A stretch of DNA of 64,000 nucleotides from Tenacibaculum tangerinum. GTDB lineage: Bacteria > Bacteroidota > Bacteroidia > Flavobacteriales > Flavobacteriaceae. This document shows positions 34,080 through 43,267 of this stretch, piece by piece. Within the stretch, counting starts at the first letter, position 1, and each line of letters begins with the position of its first letter. The notes under the pieces are model-generated. The model searched no databases, was not told the DNA's origin, and saw nothing but the letters and a program-made list of their open reading frames with translations. The translations under genes were made by a program, and so were the position numbers. Location: NCBI RefSeq assembly GCF_029853675.1, contig NZ_CP122539.1, positions 496,001 through 560,000 on the forward strand, in the 5' to 3' direction.

Positions 34080-35288
34080 TTACTCTAAAGTAATATTTTC
34101 TTGATTTTTAAGAATATCTTCCATCGTTTCTCTTTTTCTAATCAAATAGTCTTTTCCTTTGTAAATCATCACCTCTGCAGGTTTGAATCTCGAATTGTAA
34201 TTCGAAGCCATAGAAAAACAGTAAGCTCCTGCGTTGTGGAAACACAAAATATCATCCTCAGAAATTTCATTAATTCTTCGATTCGAGCCAAAAGTGTCGG
34301 TCTCACAAATATACCCAACAATGCTATAGAATCGTTCTCGACCTTTTGGGTTTGACAAGTTTTCTATATAGTGATACGAATTGTAAAACATAGGACGTAT
34401 GAGGTGGTTTAAACCGCTGTCGATACCTGCAAAAACTGTAGAAGTTGTTTGTTTAATTACATTTACTTTGGCTAAGAAATAGCCAGCTTCACTCACTAAA
34501 AATTTTCCAGGCTCGAACATTAAAGTGACTTCTTTACCGTAATCTTTACAAAATTCATTAAATCGAGTCGATAATTTTTCTCCTAATTCAACAATGTCTG
34601 TTGAAATATCATCTTTTTTGTAAGGCACCTTAAATCCACTTCCAAAATCAATGAAATCAATATCTTCAAATTGTTTCGCTGTATCAAATAAAATTTCAGT
34701 AGCTCTCAAAAAAGTATCGATGTCTAAAATATCAGAACCTGTATGCATGTGAATTCCGTTAATGTGCATTCCCGTATTTTCAACGACTCTTTTTATATGA
34801 GGCACTTGGTGAATAGAAATTCCAAATTTAGAATCGATATGACCTACCGATATTTTACTGTTACCACCTGCCATTACATGCGGATTGATACGGATACAAA
34901 CAGGAATGGTAGGATGTTTTTGTCCGAATAATTCTAAAATAGATAGGTTGTCAATGTTAATTTGAACCCCTAGTTTAGCAACTTCTTCTATTTCTTGTAA
35001 AGAAACACCGTTAGGAGTATATATAATTTTTTGTGGCTCAAAACCAGCCAGCAAACCCAATTTAACTTCTTGAATAGAAACAGTATCTAAACCACTATTT
35101 AACGTATTAAAAACCTTTAAGATATTAATATTCGATAGTGCTTTAACTGCGTAATTAATTTTTACATTTTTTACTTTAGAAAACGCAGTTGTTATTTTTT
35201 TGTACTGAGCAATAATTTTTTCTGTGTCGTAAACATACAAAGGTGACTGATACTTGCCCGCTAACTTTAAAAGATCTTGTCTATTCAT
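34080..35288 (-). CDS. lysA: Diaminopimelate decarboxylase
   Basis: 402 residues. A PLP enzyme of fold type III that makes L-lysine from meso-diaminopimelate. The PLP lysine lies in INYAVKALSN (about 44-53). Other signatures are HMHTGSDI (about 185), FIDFGSGFKVPY (about 217-228), EPGKFLVSEAGY (about 262-273) and the C-terminal CFHNAGAYCFSMASNYN. No regulatory aspartokinase domain is fused. It is convergent with lon and shares its terminator. Confidence 0.95.
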   Translation of the reverse strand: MNRQDLLKLAGKYQSPLYVYDTEKIIAQYKKITTAFSKVKNVKINYAVKALSNINILKVFNTLNSGLDTVSIQEVKLGLLAGFEPQKIIYTPNGVSLQEIEEVAKLGVQINIDNLSILELFGQKHPTIPVCIRINPHVMAGGNSKISVGHIDSKFGISIHQVPHIKRVVENTGMHINGIHMHTGSDILDIDTFLRATEILFDTAKQFEDIDFIDFGSGFKVPYKKDDISTDIVELGEKLSTRFNEFCKDYGKEVTLMFEPGKFLVSEAGYFLAKVNVIKQTTSTVFAGIDSGLNHLIRPMFYNSYHYIENLSNPKGRERFYSIVGYICETDTFGSNRRINEISEDDILCFHNAGAYCFSMASNYNSRFKPAEVMIYKGKDYLIRKRETMEDILKNQENITLE

Positions 35289-35517
35289 TTACTATAAATT
35301 TAGCTCACAAAAGTATATAGGTAAATGATTAGAAAAAATAAAATAAAAGAAATTTACAAATTGTGCTTTTTTTGTGAAATTAAGTGTTTTGCATCTTCTT
35401 AAAAGGGGGTTTTCCTGTACTAATCTATTTAAAAAAGAATCATATTTGCAACGAAGTAAATTTTAGGGGATTTATTTTGAACAAAAGGATATTTTAAGGG
35501 GATAAAATATCATTAAA

Positions 35518-35545
35518 AAAACTCTAGCGGTCAGCCGCTAGAGTT
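35518..35545 (-). terminator. Intrinsic terminator of pepT
   Basis: Perfect stem ACTCTAGCGG / CCGCTAGAGT with a 4-nt loop. On the minus strand a T7 run follows, about 25 nt past the pepT stop. Confidence 0.85.
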
Positions 35546-35571
35546 TTTATGTTTTATGTCAACTGTAGTTT

Positions 35572-36813
35572 TTAAGAATTGAATTTTGTAGCAACTTCTT
35601 CGGCAATTCCTACAATTACCTCACTAGCCTTTACAATACTTTCAGCAGGAACGTACTCATAACGACCATGAAAATTATGTCCGCCCGCAAAAATATTGGG
35701 GCATGGCAATCCTTTGTACGATAGTTGAGACCCATCAGTACCGCCACGAATCGGCTTAATTATAGGGGTAATTCCCATATCTTTCATTACGTCTTCGGCA
35801 ATATCAACAATATGCATTACAGGAGTTACCTTTTCTTTCATGTTAAAATACTGATCTTTAATTTCAACAGAAACTAATTTTTGTCCGCGTTTTGCATTTA
35901 AAACTTCCGCTAAATCTAACATTGCCTTTTTACGATGGTTAAACTGCTCCATATCATGATCTCTAATAATATAGTTGAGCGTTGTTTGCTCCACTTTACC
36001 TTCCATGTGGTGTAAGTGGAAAAAACCTTCATAACCTGTAGTTTTTTCAGGAACTTCATCTTCAGGCAGTGCATTAATAAATTCACTAGCAATAAGCATA
36101 GAGTTAATCATTTTACCTTTTGCATACCCAGGGTGTACAATTTTACCGTTAATTGTAACGGTAGCACTAGCGGCATTAAAGTTTTCATATTCTAACTCCC
36201 CAATTTGGCTTCCGTCCATCGTATACGCCCATTCAGCTCCAAATTTTTCTACATCGAATAGGTGGGCGCCTTTCCCTACTTCTTCATCGGGGGTAAAGCA
36301 AATACGAATTTTTCCATGCTTTATTTCAGGGTGTTGAATTAAGTATTCCATGGCAGAAACAATCTCAGTAACTCCAGCTTTATCATCGGCACCTAAGAGC
36401 GTAGTACCATCGGTAGTAATAATGGTTTGCCCTTTGTATTGTAATAAGTCTTCAAAATAGTCAGGAGATAAAACGATGTTTTCTTCTTCGTTTAAAACAA
36501 TATCTTTTCCGTTGTAATTCTCATGAATTTGAGGTTTTACATTAGCTCCAGTAAAATCTGGACTCGTATCGATATGCGCCACAAAGCCAATAGTAGGAAC
36601 TTCATAGTCTAAGTTACTAGGTAACGTAGCCATTAAATAGCAGTTCTCGTCAAGTTCTACCTCTTCCATGCCTATTTCTTTCAGTTCTTTTTCAAGAACC
36701 TTGGCTAAATCCCATTGCTTTTCAGTACTTGGAAAAGCAGGATTGTTAGGGTCACTTTCCGTATCAATCGTTACATACTTTATAAATCGGTCGATTATAT
36801 GTTGTTTGTTCAT
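35572..36813 (-). CDS. pepT: Peptidase T (tripeptidase)
   Basis: A 413-residue M20B zinc aminopeptidase that removes the N-terminal residue of tripeptides in the cytosol. Metal and catalytic motifs: [10 protein letters not shown] (about 84-93), [12 protein letters not shown] (about 142-153), [11 protein letters not shown] (about 176-186) and the C-terminal [14 protein letters not shown] with [13 protein letters not shown] (about 358-390). Length and order match E. coli PepT. It is followed by its own terminator. Confidence 0.96.
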   Translation of the reverse strand: MNKQHIIDRFIKYVTIDTESDPNNPAFPSTEKQWDLAKVLEKELKEIGMEEVELDENCYLMATLPSNLDYEVPTIGFVAHIDTSPDFTGANVKPQIHENYNGKDIVLNEEENIVLSPDYFEDLLQYKGQTIITTDGTTLLGADDKAGVTEIVSAMEYLIQHPEIKHGKIRICFTPDEEVGKGAHLFDVEKFGAEWAYTMDGSQIGELEYENFNAASATVTINGKIVHPGYAKGKMINSMLIASEFINALPEDEVPEKTTGYEGFFHLHHMEGKVEQTTLNYIIRDHDMEQFNHRKKAMLDLAEVLNAKRGQKLVSVEIKDQYFNMKEKVTPVMHIVDIAEDVMKDMGITPIIKPIRGGTDGSQLSYKGLPCPNIFAGGHNFHGRYEYVPAESIVKASEVIVGIAEEVATKFNS

Positions 36814-36874
36814 CGTAGTATTTTTAAAGTCTCAAAAATAGCCATTTCAAACGTATTTTATCAATTGAAACACC

Positions 36875-37954
36875 CTAAATTTCTGTGTTCGTTTTTTTAA
36901 AATAAGCAATTAGCAAATCAACCACATAACTATAGGATTGAATTCCTTTAGATTGGTTGTTCGCTTTTAAATACGAATTGTATCCTTTTTTAAAATAGGG
37001 TTCAACAGGGTTTTCATAGTGTTTCCAAAATGCATACGTTGCCTTGTAATCTTTATAAACCCCTTTGTTTACAGTTTTTGCAATTTCTTTACCTACTTCT
37101 TTGTCTCTTTTGTATACCTGACTAATGCAATAATTATATGCCATTCGATATCCTGAATAGTTAAAATACACGTCTTTATGAGCAGTAGAAGCTAAAAAAC
37201 CTACAAAATTGGCGTCATTTTCAGCTGCCCAACCAATTTGGTGCGCCATTTCATGACAAGTTGTAGCAGGATATCCTGTTTTAGGAATCATATAATTTAC
37301 TTGTGCCTCTCCTGTGATAGGATTCAAATATCCTGAGGTTCCGCTATACGATTGAAATAAGCTTATCAACGAACTTTTAATCGATGAAGTTTGATAAGTC
37401 AGTTGTGGATATGTTTTCGAGAGCTCTTTAAATCCGTTAGGAGCCAACTTATAAATCTCACTTCGAGAATAGGGAACGATGACAGCTACAGTATCGTTTT
37501 TCGTAATTTGTAAATGGATTTTATTCAATTCGGCTACAATTTTTTTGGTGGTAGCAACAAGCTCTTCGGTGGTATATTCAGACTGTTCCAAGTCAAGATT
37601 TTTAGCTAAAGGCTCTCTAAAATAATTCAACGACCAAAAAGCATAAAAACAAAAGTAACCAATAGACAGAATGGCGATAAATTTCACAAGTTTAGGAAAG
37701 AAGTTTTGAAACCTTTTTTTAAATAGAACAAACATAGATTTTACTAAAAAAAACAAAAGAATCAATCCGAGAACATCGCCTACAGAAAAGGGAAACCAGC
37801 CCAAAATAATTCGGAAGAAACGTGAAACTTTCGGGTATATTCCAGTACTGTAATAAAATTCAATCCAATGAGGTTTTTGGCTTAAAAATTGCACTAAAAT
37901 CACTTGAATTGGCAATAATAACGCAATAAAAATAGTTGTTTTGGGTCGCTGCAT
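36875..37954 (-). CDS. DUF3810 membrane protein with an HEMAHQ motif
   Basis: 359 residues. Three hydrophobic segments lie near the N-terminus (about 8-25, 55-75 and 90-112), then a soluble domain with TTCHEMAHQIGWAAE (about 230-244), an HExxH zinc signature. This is the domain of unknown function DUF3810 of Bacteroidota; a membrane-bound metallopeptidase is likely but the substrate is unknown. It lies upstream of pepT on the same strand and is divergent from dnaB. Confidence 0.87.
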   Translation of the reverse strand: MQRPKTTIFIALLLPIQVILVQFLSQKPHWIEFYYSTGIYPKVSRFFRIILGWFPFSVGDVLGLILLFFLVKSMFVLFKKRFQNFFPKLVKFIAILSIGYFCFYAFWSLNYFREPLAKNLDLEQSEYTTEELVATTKKIVAELNKIHLQITKNDTVAVIVPYSRSEIYKLAPNGFKELSKTYPQLTYQTSSIKSSLISLFQSYSGTSGYLNPITGEAQVNYMIPKTGYPATTCHEMAHQIGWAAENDANFVGFLASTAHKDVYFNYSGYRMAYNYCISQVYKRDKEVGKEIAKTVNKGVYKDYKATYAFWKHYENPVEPYFKKGYNSYLKANNQSKGIQSYSYVVDLLIAYFKKTNTEI

Positions 37955-38069
37955 GTCCCCAAAAATAAGAAAGATATAACGTTATCAACAAGTTAATAAC
38001 AATTTTGTTTACAAAATTTGTGCATAAAGAAATTTAGAGAGTATCACTATAAATATCATCTTAAAAAAT

Positions 38070-38077
38070 TACATTTG
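38070..38077 (+). promoter_or_regulatory. dnaB: -7 element (TACATTTG) just before dnaB
   Basis: TAnnTTTG match that ends 5 nt before the dnaB ATG. Use of this promoter would give a leaderless or near-leaderless mRNA. Confidence 0.55.
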
Positions 38078-38082
38078 CTCTT

Positions 38083-39597
38083 ATGGAAAGAACCCAATCT
38101 CTAAAAGGAACAAAAATAGATAAAGCTAGAATTATTAGCTTGGAAAAAGGGAAGTTACCACCACAGGCTTTAGAATTAGAAGAGGCCGTTTTGGGGGCAA
38201 TGATGATTGACAAAAAAGGGATTGATGAAGTCATTGATATTTTACACCCTGAAGCTTTCTACGATAGAAGGCATCAAGAGATTTATGAAGCAATTTACAG
38301 CCTGTTTCAAAACTCCGAGCCCATCGATTTACTTTCGGTATCGAACCAACTCAAGAAAAACGGAAAATTAGATTTAGCAGGAGGAGATTTTTACTTAATT
38401 GGCTTAACCCAAAAAGTAGCTTCTTCAGCACATATTGAATTTCACTCTAGAATTATTCTAGAAAAATTTATACAACGTAAACTCATTACTATTTCTTCTG
38501 AAATTATTGAAAATGCCTACGATGAAACGGTGGATGTTTTTGATTTGTTAGACGATGCCGAAGCCAAATTGTTTGAGGTTACTCAAGGAAATCTTAAAAA
38601 AGGAGCCGAAAGAGCCGATTCATTAGTACAACAATCAATTAATAAAATCCAGGAAATTTCTACCAAAGAAGGGATGAGTGGATTGGCAACTGGATTTACC
38701 AAATTAGACGCTCTAACGTCAGGTTGGCAGCCTACCGATTTAATTATTATTGCAGCACGTCCGGGTATGGGTAAAACGGCATTCGTAATTTCGATGGCGA
38801 AAAATATGGCAATTGATTTCGGACACCCTGTAGCTTTATTCTCCTTAGAGATGTCGTCGGTACAGTTAATTACACGTATGATTTCTTCGGAAACAGGATT
38901 GACTTCTGAAAAACTACGTAAAGGAAATCTAGAACCACACGAATGGGAGCAACTAAACGTAAAAGTTAAAAAATTGTCTGATGCTCCTATTTTTATTGAT
39001 GATACCCCTGCATTGTCTATTTTCGATTTACGTGCCAAAGCACGTCGTTTGGTGTCGCAACACGGTGTTAAAATTTTAGTAATTGATTACTTGCAGTTAA
39101 TGACCGCTGGTGGAGCAGGAGGAAACCGTGAACAAGAAATTTCGACGATTTCACGTAACTTAAAAGCATTGGGTAAAGAATTGAATGTACCCGTAATTGC
39201 ACTTTCTCAGTTATCGCGTGCGGTGGAAACTCGTGGAGGAAGTAAACGTCCGTTACTATCCGACCTTCGTGAATCGGGAGCGATTGAGCAAGATGCCGAT
39301 ATTGTATCGTTTATTTACCGTCCGGAATACTACGGAATGACGGAATGGGACGACGACGATCATTCACCATGTGAAGGACAAGGAGAGTTTATCGTGGCAA
39401 AACATCGTAACGGTGGATTGGATAACATCCGTTTGAAATTTACAGGACATTTAGCAAAATTCTCAGATTTAGAAGAAGGCTTTAGCAGTGAGTTCCAGTC
39501 GAGTATGAACTCAGGATTCAATGATGAAGTATCGTCAAGTAATTTTGCTTCACCAGAAGATGCTTTTGGACCGAGTGATGATGATGTTCCGTTTTAA
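38083..39597 (+). CDS. dnaB: Replicative DNA helicase DnaB
   Basis: A 504-residue hexameric helicase that unwinds DNA at the fork. The N-terminal DnaB domain (~25-130) starts PPQALELEEAVLGAMM. The RecA-like domain holds Walker A AARPGMGKTAF (about 224-234), Walker B ILVIDYLQLM (about 328-337), and the DnaB motif SDLRESGAIEQDADIVSFIYRP shortened here to ESGAIEQDAD (about 398-407). No intein is present. The C-terminal tail is acidic (SDDDVPF), as in flavobacterial homologues. A small membrane protein gene follows after 10 nt. Confidence 0.97.
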   Translation: MERTQSLKGTKIDKARIISLEKGKLPPQALELEEAVLGAMMIDKKGIDEVIDILHPEAFYDRRHQEIYEAIYSLFQNSEPIDLLSVSNQLKKNGKLDLAGGDFYLIGLTQKVASSAHIEFHSRIILEKFIQRKLITISSEIIENAYDETVDVFDLLDDAEAKLFEVTQGNLKKGAERADSLVQQSINKIQEISTKEGMSGLATGFTKLDALTSGWQPTDLIIIAARPGMGKTAFVISMAKNMAIDFGHPVALFSLEMSSVQLITRMISSETGLTSEKLRKGNLEPHEWEQLNVKVKKLSDAPIFIDDTPALSIFDLRAKARRLVSQHGVKILVIDYLQLMTAGGAGGNREQEISTISRNLKALGKELNVPVIALSQLSRAVETRGGSKRPLLSDLRESGAIEQDADIVSFIYRPEYYGMTEWDDDDHSPCEGQGEFIVAKHRNGGLDNIRLKFTGHLAKFSDLEEGFSSEFQSSMNSGFNDEVSSSNFASPEDAFGPSDDDVPF

Positions 39598-39607
39598 AAA
39601 CTAGTAA

Positions 39608-39802
39608 GTGACAACATTTTTTGTAGTTTTAGCAATTTCAGTATATATGGCTATTTTTATCTTTGGATATAGAGAGGACTATAAAAGAAACCCTAAAGAA
39701 TTTTTTAGAACACTCGTGGCTATGCCAGTTGGAATGTTTTTATCTTATTTCGGTTTTAAAAAGCTAGAAGCTAAGCTTAAAAAATGGACCGAAGAAAAAT
39801 AG
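39608..39802 (+). CDS. Small membrane protein, GTG start
   Basis: A 64-residue protein with an N-terminal transmembrane helix (about 3-20, TFFVVLAISVYMAIFIFG) and a second weaker hydrophobic stretch (about 37-48, VAMPVGMFLSYFG) between basic segments; it ends in a charged KKLEAKLKKWTEEK helix. No family is recognised. It is close behind dnaB and ahead of a terminator, so it is probably the last gene of the dnaB transcript. GTG is the only initiator that includes the first helix. Confidence 0.6.
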   Translation: MTTFFVVLAISVYMAIFIFGYREDYKRNPKEFFRTLVAMPVGMFLSYFGFKKLEAKLKKWTEEK

Positions 39803-39830
39803 TGTCGATAAGTATTAAAATAATATTGAA

Positions 39831-39862
39831 TACACAATTGCTAAAAAGTAATTGTGTATTTT
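39831..39862 (+). terminator. Intrinsic terminator of the dnaB unit
   Basis: Perfect 9-bp stem TACACAATT / AATTGTGTA with a 10-nt loop, followed by a T-rich tail. Confidence 0.8.
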
Positions 39863-39872
39863 AGTTTTTCAA

Positions 39873-41132
39873 ATGAAACAATTTATATACATACTAACAT
39901 TTTTCCTTTTTTCAAATACACTGTGGGCATCGTTTGTGTATGTACCTATGAGTAATGAAAATCAAAAAAATCATTTAAAAGCCTATGGCATTGTGTATTA
40001 TGCCTTGCAGAATGGTTTAAAAGCCAAATGGTTGTTGAATTATGACGGCGGTGCTTTTTTGATAGAAAACAATCAAGCTGTTGAAAATGAGTGTAAAATA
40101 AGAGGCGTATCGTATCAAATTATTTCAGATGCAAAATCAGCATTAATCTTAGAAGAAATTTCATCGCCTTCAAAAAATCAAGAAGCGGTAACCTTAGAGA
40201 AGGCACCTAAAATAGCGGTGTATTCTCCGAAAGATAAAATGCCTTGGGACGATGCGGTGACCATGGTGTTAACCTATGCTGAAATTCCGTTTGACGTGGT
40301 ATACGATGAAGAAGTATTGAATGACAAACTGTTGTTATACGAGTGGTTGCATTTACATCACGAAGACTTTACAGGGCAATACGGACGCTTTTACGGTGCT
40401 TTTAGAACCGCTCCTTGGTATATTCAACAGAAAAAAGATGCGGAAGCACTCGCCCAAAAACTCGGATATACAAAGGTTTCAGAGGAAAAAGGTGCTGTAG
40501 CTAAAAAAATACGCGATTATGTAGTAGGAGGTGGTTTTATGTTTGCCATGTGCTCAGCCACCGATAGTTTTGATATTGCACTCGCTGCCGATGGCGTAGA
40601 TATTTGTGAAGGCATGTTTGATGGTGATGCTTCAGAGCCCAATTATCAGTCGAAAATAGACTTCAATAAAACCTTTGCATTTAAAGATTTTGAACTGATT
40701 CGAAATCCTACTACTTATGAGTTTTCTTCAATTGACATGACCCGTAAGCGCCGTATTCAAAAAGAGGTAGATTACTTCGTGCTTAAAGAGTTTTCAGCAA
40801 AATGGGACCAAGTTCCCACCATGTTAACGCAGAATCATACGGTGTTAGTCAAAGGTTTTATGGGACAAACGACGTCTTTTGACCCCAATATGATAAAACC
40901 TACCATTATTGTTTTAGGAGAAAATAAAACCAATAGAGAAGGACGTTACATTCACGGAACCAAAGGAAAAGGAATGTTTACTTTTTACGGAGGGCATGAT
41001 CCTGAAGATTATCAACATCGGGTAGGAGACCCAAAAACAGAGTTAGACTTGCATCCTACCTCTCCGGGCTACCGTTTAATCCTGAACAATGTACTATTTC
41101 CAGCAGCTAAAAAGAAAAAACAGAAAACCTAA
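39873..41132 (+). CDS. Secreted protein of the so-called asparagine synthetase B group; class I amidotransferase-like
   Basis: A 419-residue exported protein: signal peptide MKQFIYILTFFLFSNTLWA, then a domain with a nucleophile-elbow-like GGGFMFAMCSATDSFD (about 219-234), reminiscent of ThuA/GATase-like folds. Flavobacterial homologues are often named asparagine synthetase B, but there is no N-terminal Cys nucleophile of class II amidotransferases and no synthetase PP-loop, so that name is probably wrong. Repeated HxH-type segments (LHLHHEDF) may bind metal. The function is unknown. Seven upstream codons of the longer frame are left out, since the signal peptide begins at 39873. Confidence 0.7.
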   Translation: MKQFIYILTFFLFSNTLWASFVYVPMSNENQKNHLKAYGIVYYALQNGLKAKWLLNYDGGAFLIENNQAVENECKIRGVSYQIISDAKSALILEEISSPSKNQEAVTLEKAPKIAVYSPKDKMPWDDAVTMVLTYAEIPFDVVYDEEVLNDKLLLYEWLHLHHEDFTGQYGRFYGAFRTAPWYIQQKKDAEALAQKLGYTKVSEEKGAVAKKIRDYVVGGGFMFAMCSATDSFDIALAADGVDICEGMFDGDASEPNYQSKIDFNKTFAFKDFELIRNPTTYEFSSIDMTRKRRIQKEVDYFVLKEFSAKWDQVPTMLTQNHTVLVKGFMGQTTSFDPNMIKPTIIVLGENKTNREGRYIHGTKGKGMFTFYGGHDPEDYQHRVGDPKTELDLHPTSPGYRLILNNVLFPAAKKKKQKT

Positions 41133-41262
41133 CTTAATTTGAGAACATTCCCCGTAAAGGTTAACTAATGTGTTGGCAGTTCTGCTAATGACTTTTGACA
41201 TAATGATTCGGTACTCATAGGTCGCTGTTAGTTTTTTATTGGTCTCAAAAATAGTTAAAACT

Positions 41263-41278
41263 ATGCACTTTAGTGCAT
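41263..41278. repeat. Subterminal hairpin of a decayed IS200/IS605 element
   Basis: ATGCACT / AGTGCAT stem with a 2-nt loop, 38 nt upstream of the TnpA remnant, in the position of the left-end hairpin bound by Y1 transposases. Confidence 0.5.
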
Positions 41279-41315
41279 TTCGCTTTAGCTTCTAAAAATA
41301 CTTACCTTTGTTTTT

Positions 41316-41741
41316 ATGTCAGAACAAAGGGTAAATGGACACACGGTTTCTCGTTTAACCGTTCACATAGTTTGGAGTACGAAATACCGTTATTCAGTTT
41401 TACAAGGAGATATTCAGAAGGATTGCCGAAAAATTCTGATACAAATTTGCGATGTGGAAAGGATTAATATACTGAAAAAGGATTTGTCAGCAACGCTTAT
41501 GTTCATGTGCACTTAGAGTATCGGTGTTTCCAGAACATCAGTACTATAGTAAAAAAGTTAAAAGGTCGTAGTCCACGAAAGCTTCAAGAAAAATTCCAGA
41601 ATTGAAGAAGTGTTATTTTGGTAGGTACTTTTGGTCAATAGTTTTAGGATATAGAAGTACAGGTGTAATATCACCGATAAAATGGTAAATGAATATTTGG
41701 AGCATTGTCGAAAATACTATTTAACAGGTAGCGTATTTTAG
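41316..41741 (+). pseudogene. tnpA: IS200/IS605-family Y1 transposase (TnpA) remnant
   Basis: The first ~65 codons read HIVWSTKYRYSVLQGDIQ, the normal start of an IS200-type TnpA. The frame then breaks: the HUH region (YVHVHLEYRCF) and KKLKGRSPRKLQEKF continue in another frame, and a third piece ends KMVNEYLEHCRKYY before a stop. Total length (426 nt, 142 codons) equals an intact TnpA, so only small indels and substitutions have killed it. A TACCTTTG promoter motif precedes it. No tnpB is next to it. Confidence 0.85.
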
Positions 41742-42025
41742 TTGGTTTTAATATAAGTATTGATAAAAATAGAAAAGCAACAGACTCTGAAAAATAGGAA
41801 GTTCTAACTGTTGAATTGGTTTAACCTTTACAATGATTTGGGTTAAAAATAATGTAGGAGTTTAGGGGTGGTTTTGTTTCATAATATTTTGTAAATTTAA
41901 ATCCTAGGTTGATAGTCAAGGATTTGAATTTCTGAGGCTTGCGTCGAAATAAGCATAACGACTTCGTTGGATATCTGTTGGATTTGTCTTGACGGAGTCA
42001 ATTGAATAGTGAGAATTTAATTGAT
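41742..42025. other. Intergenic remnant downstream of the transposase
   Basis: No gene seen. It probably includes the decayed right end of the insertion and the leader of the cbpA-like gene. Confidence 0.4.
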
Positions 42026-42928
42026 ATGGAATTTATAGATTATTATAAAGTTTTAGGAATAGATAAAAAAGCTACAGCAGCTGAAATAAAAAAAGCGTAT
42101 CGGAAGTTAGCAAGAAAGTACCATCCTGACACCAATCCGAATGACGAAGAAGCAAAGAAGAAGTTTCAACAAATAAATGAAGCGAATGAAGTATTGAGTA
42201 ATTCTGAAAATCGTAAAAAATACGATGCCTACGGAAAAAACTGGCAACATGCTGAGGCTTATGAAGAGGCAAAAAAACAACAAGGCTATCAAAGCGGATT
42301 TGGTAACGGAGGTTTTAATCAGCAATACTCCTCGTCAGGTTTTGACGGAACTGATTTTTCTGACTTTTTTAACACAGCATTTGGAGGCAGAAGAAGTTCA
42401 AGAAGACGCTCAACGCAATTTAGAGGACAAGATTTCAATGCCACGTTGCAATTGAATTTAAGAGATGTGTACACTTCACAAAAGCAAGTATTAACCGTTA
42501 ATGGTAAAAACATACGAATTACCATTCCTGCTGGCGTCGAAAACGGACAAACCATTAAAATTAAAGGCTATGGTAGTGAAGGGGTAAACGGAGGACCTAA
42601 AGGAGATTTGTACATTACTTTCGACCTTGTGCCTGATGATAACTTTAAACGTGATGGGGCAAATTTATATACCGAACAAAACATTGATTTATACACTGCT
42701 GTATTAGGTGGAGAAGTGGTGATTGATACGTTTGTTGATAAAGTTAAATTGAAAGTAAAAGCAGGCACTCAAAACGGAACGAAGGTGCGATTGAAAGAAA
42801 AAGGATTTCCAAAATATAAAAAAGAAGGTCAGTTTGGTGATCTATATGTTACCTACAACGTAATTATACCTACCAATTTGACGGATGAGCAACGCAATTT
42901 ATTTACAAAACTATCTAAATTGAAATAG
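42026..42928 (+). CDS. cbpA: DnaJ-like co-chaperone of the CbpA type
   Basis: A 300-residue J-protein that stimulates DnaK. The J domain (residues 3-70) has the essential YHPDTNP. A Gly/Phe-rich linker (about 80-130) follows, then two DnaJ C-terminal beta domains (about 135-295) without the zinc-finger of DnaJ. This matches CbpA rather than DnaJ. ATG at 42026 is chosen over a TTG eight codons before it. The next gene, 2 nt downstream, is a CbpM-like modulator, which supports the assignment. Confidence 0.9.
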   Translation: MEFIDYYKVLGIDKKATAAEIKKAYRKLARKYHPDTNPNDEEAKKKFQQINEANEVLSNSENRKKYDAYGKNWQHAEAYEEAKKQQGYQSGFGNGGFNQQYSSSGFDGTDFSDFFNTAFGGRRSSRRRSTQFRGQDFNATLQLNLRDVYTSQKQVLTVNGKNIRITIPAGVENGQTIKIKGYGSEGVNGGPKGDLYITFDLVPDDNFKRDGANLYTEQNIDLYTAVLGGEVVIDTFVDKVKLKVKAGTQNGTKVRLKEKGFPKYKKEGQFGDLYVTYNVIIPTNLTDEQRNLFTKLSKLK

Positions 42929-42930
42929 GC

Positions 42931-43221
42931 ATGAGCGATAAAGAATTAATAAGCATCCAAAAAGTTATGGTGCATCACCATTTAGATGAACAATTTATTG
43001 AAAGTGTTGAATCTTTTCAGTTACTAGAGTTTGTAGTGAAAGATTCGAACAAATATGTATATACCGAGCAGTTGCCTGTTTTAGAGAAAATAATTAGGTT
43101 ACATTACGATTTAGAGGTGAATATGCAGGGTATCGACGTAATTAACAACATGCTGGATAGAATGGATGCCATGCATACAACCATTCAGCAACTAGAAAAT
43201 AAATTAAAACGATACGAGTAA
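42931..43221 (+). CDS. cbpM: CbpM-like chaperone modulator
   Basis: A 96-residue all-helical protein. In gammaproteobacteria CbpM binds the J domain of CbpA and inhibits it. The N-terminal half (LISIQKVMVHHHLDEQFIESV) resembles the MerR-like start of CbpM, and the C-terminal half is a predicted coiled coil (MDAMHTTIQQLENKLKRYE). The pairing with a cbpA-like gene, 2 nt apart, is the strongest support. Confidence 0.8.
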   Translation: MSDKELISIQKVMVHHHLDEQFIESVESFQLLEFVVKDSNKYVYTEQLPVLEKIIRLHYDLEVNMQGIDVINNMLDRMDAMHTTIQQLENKLKRYE

Positions 43222-43267
43222 ACTTCCTTATAGGTTGGACTTTTTTTGAAAAGTTCCGTCTACCATA

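Noticed and set aside
39873..41132. Naming the product asparagine synthetase B
   Set aside because: No class II amidotransferase Cys or synthetase PP-loop, and the protein has a signal peptide.
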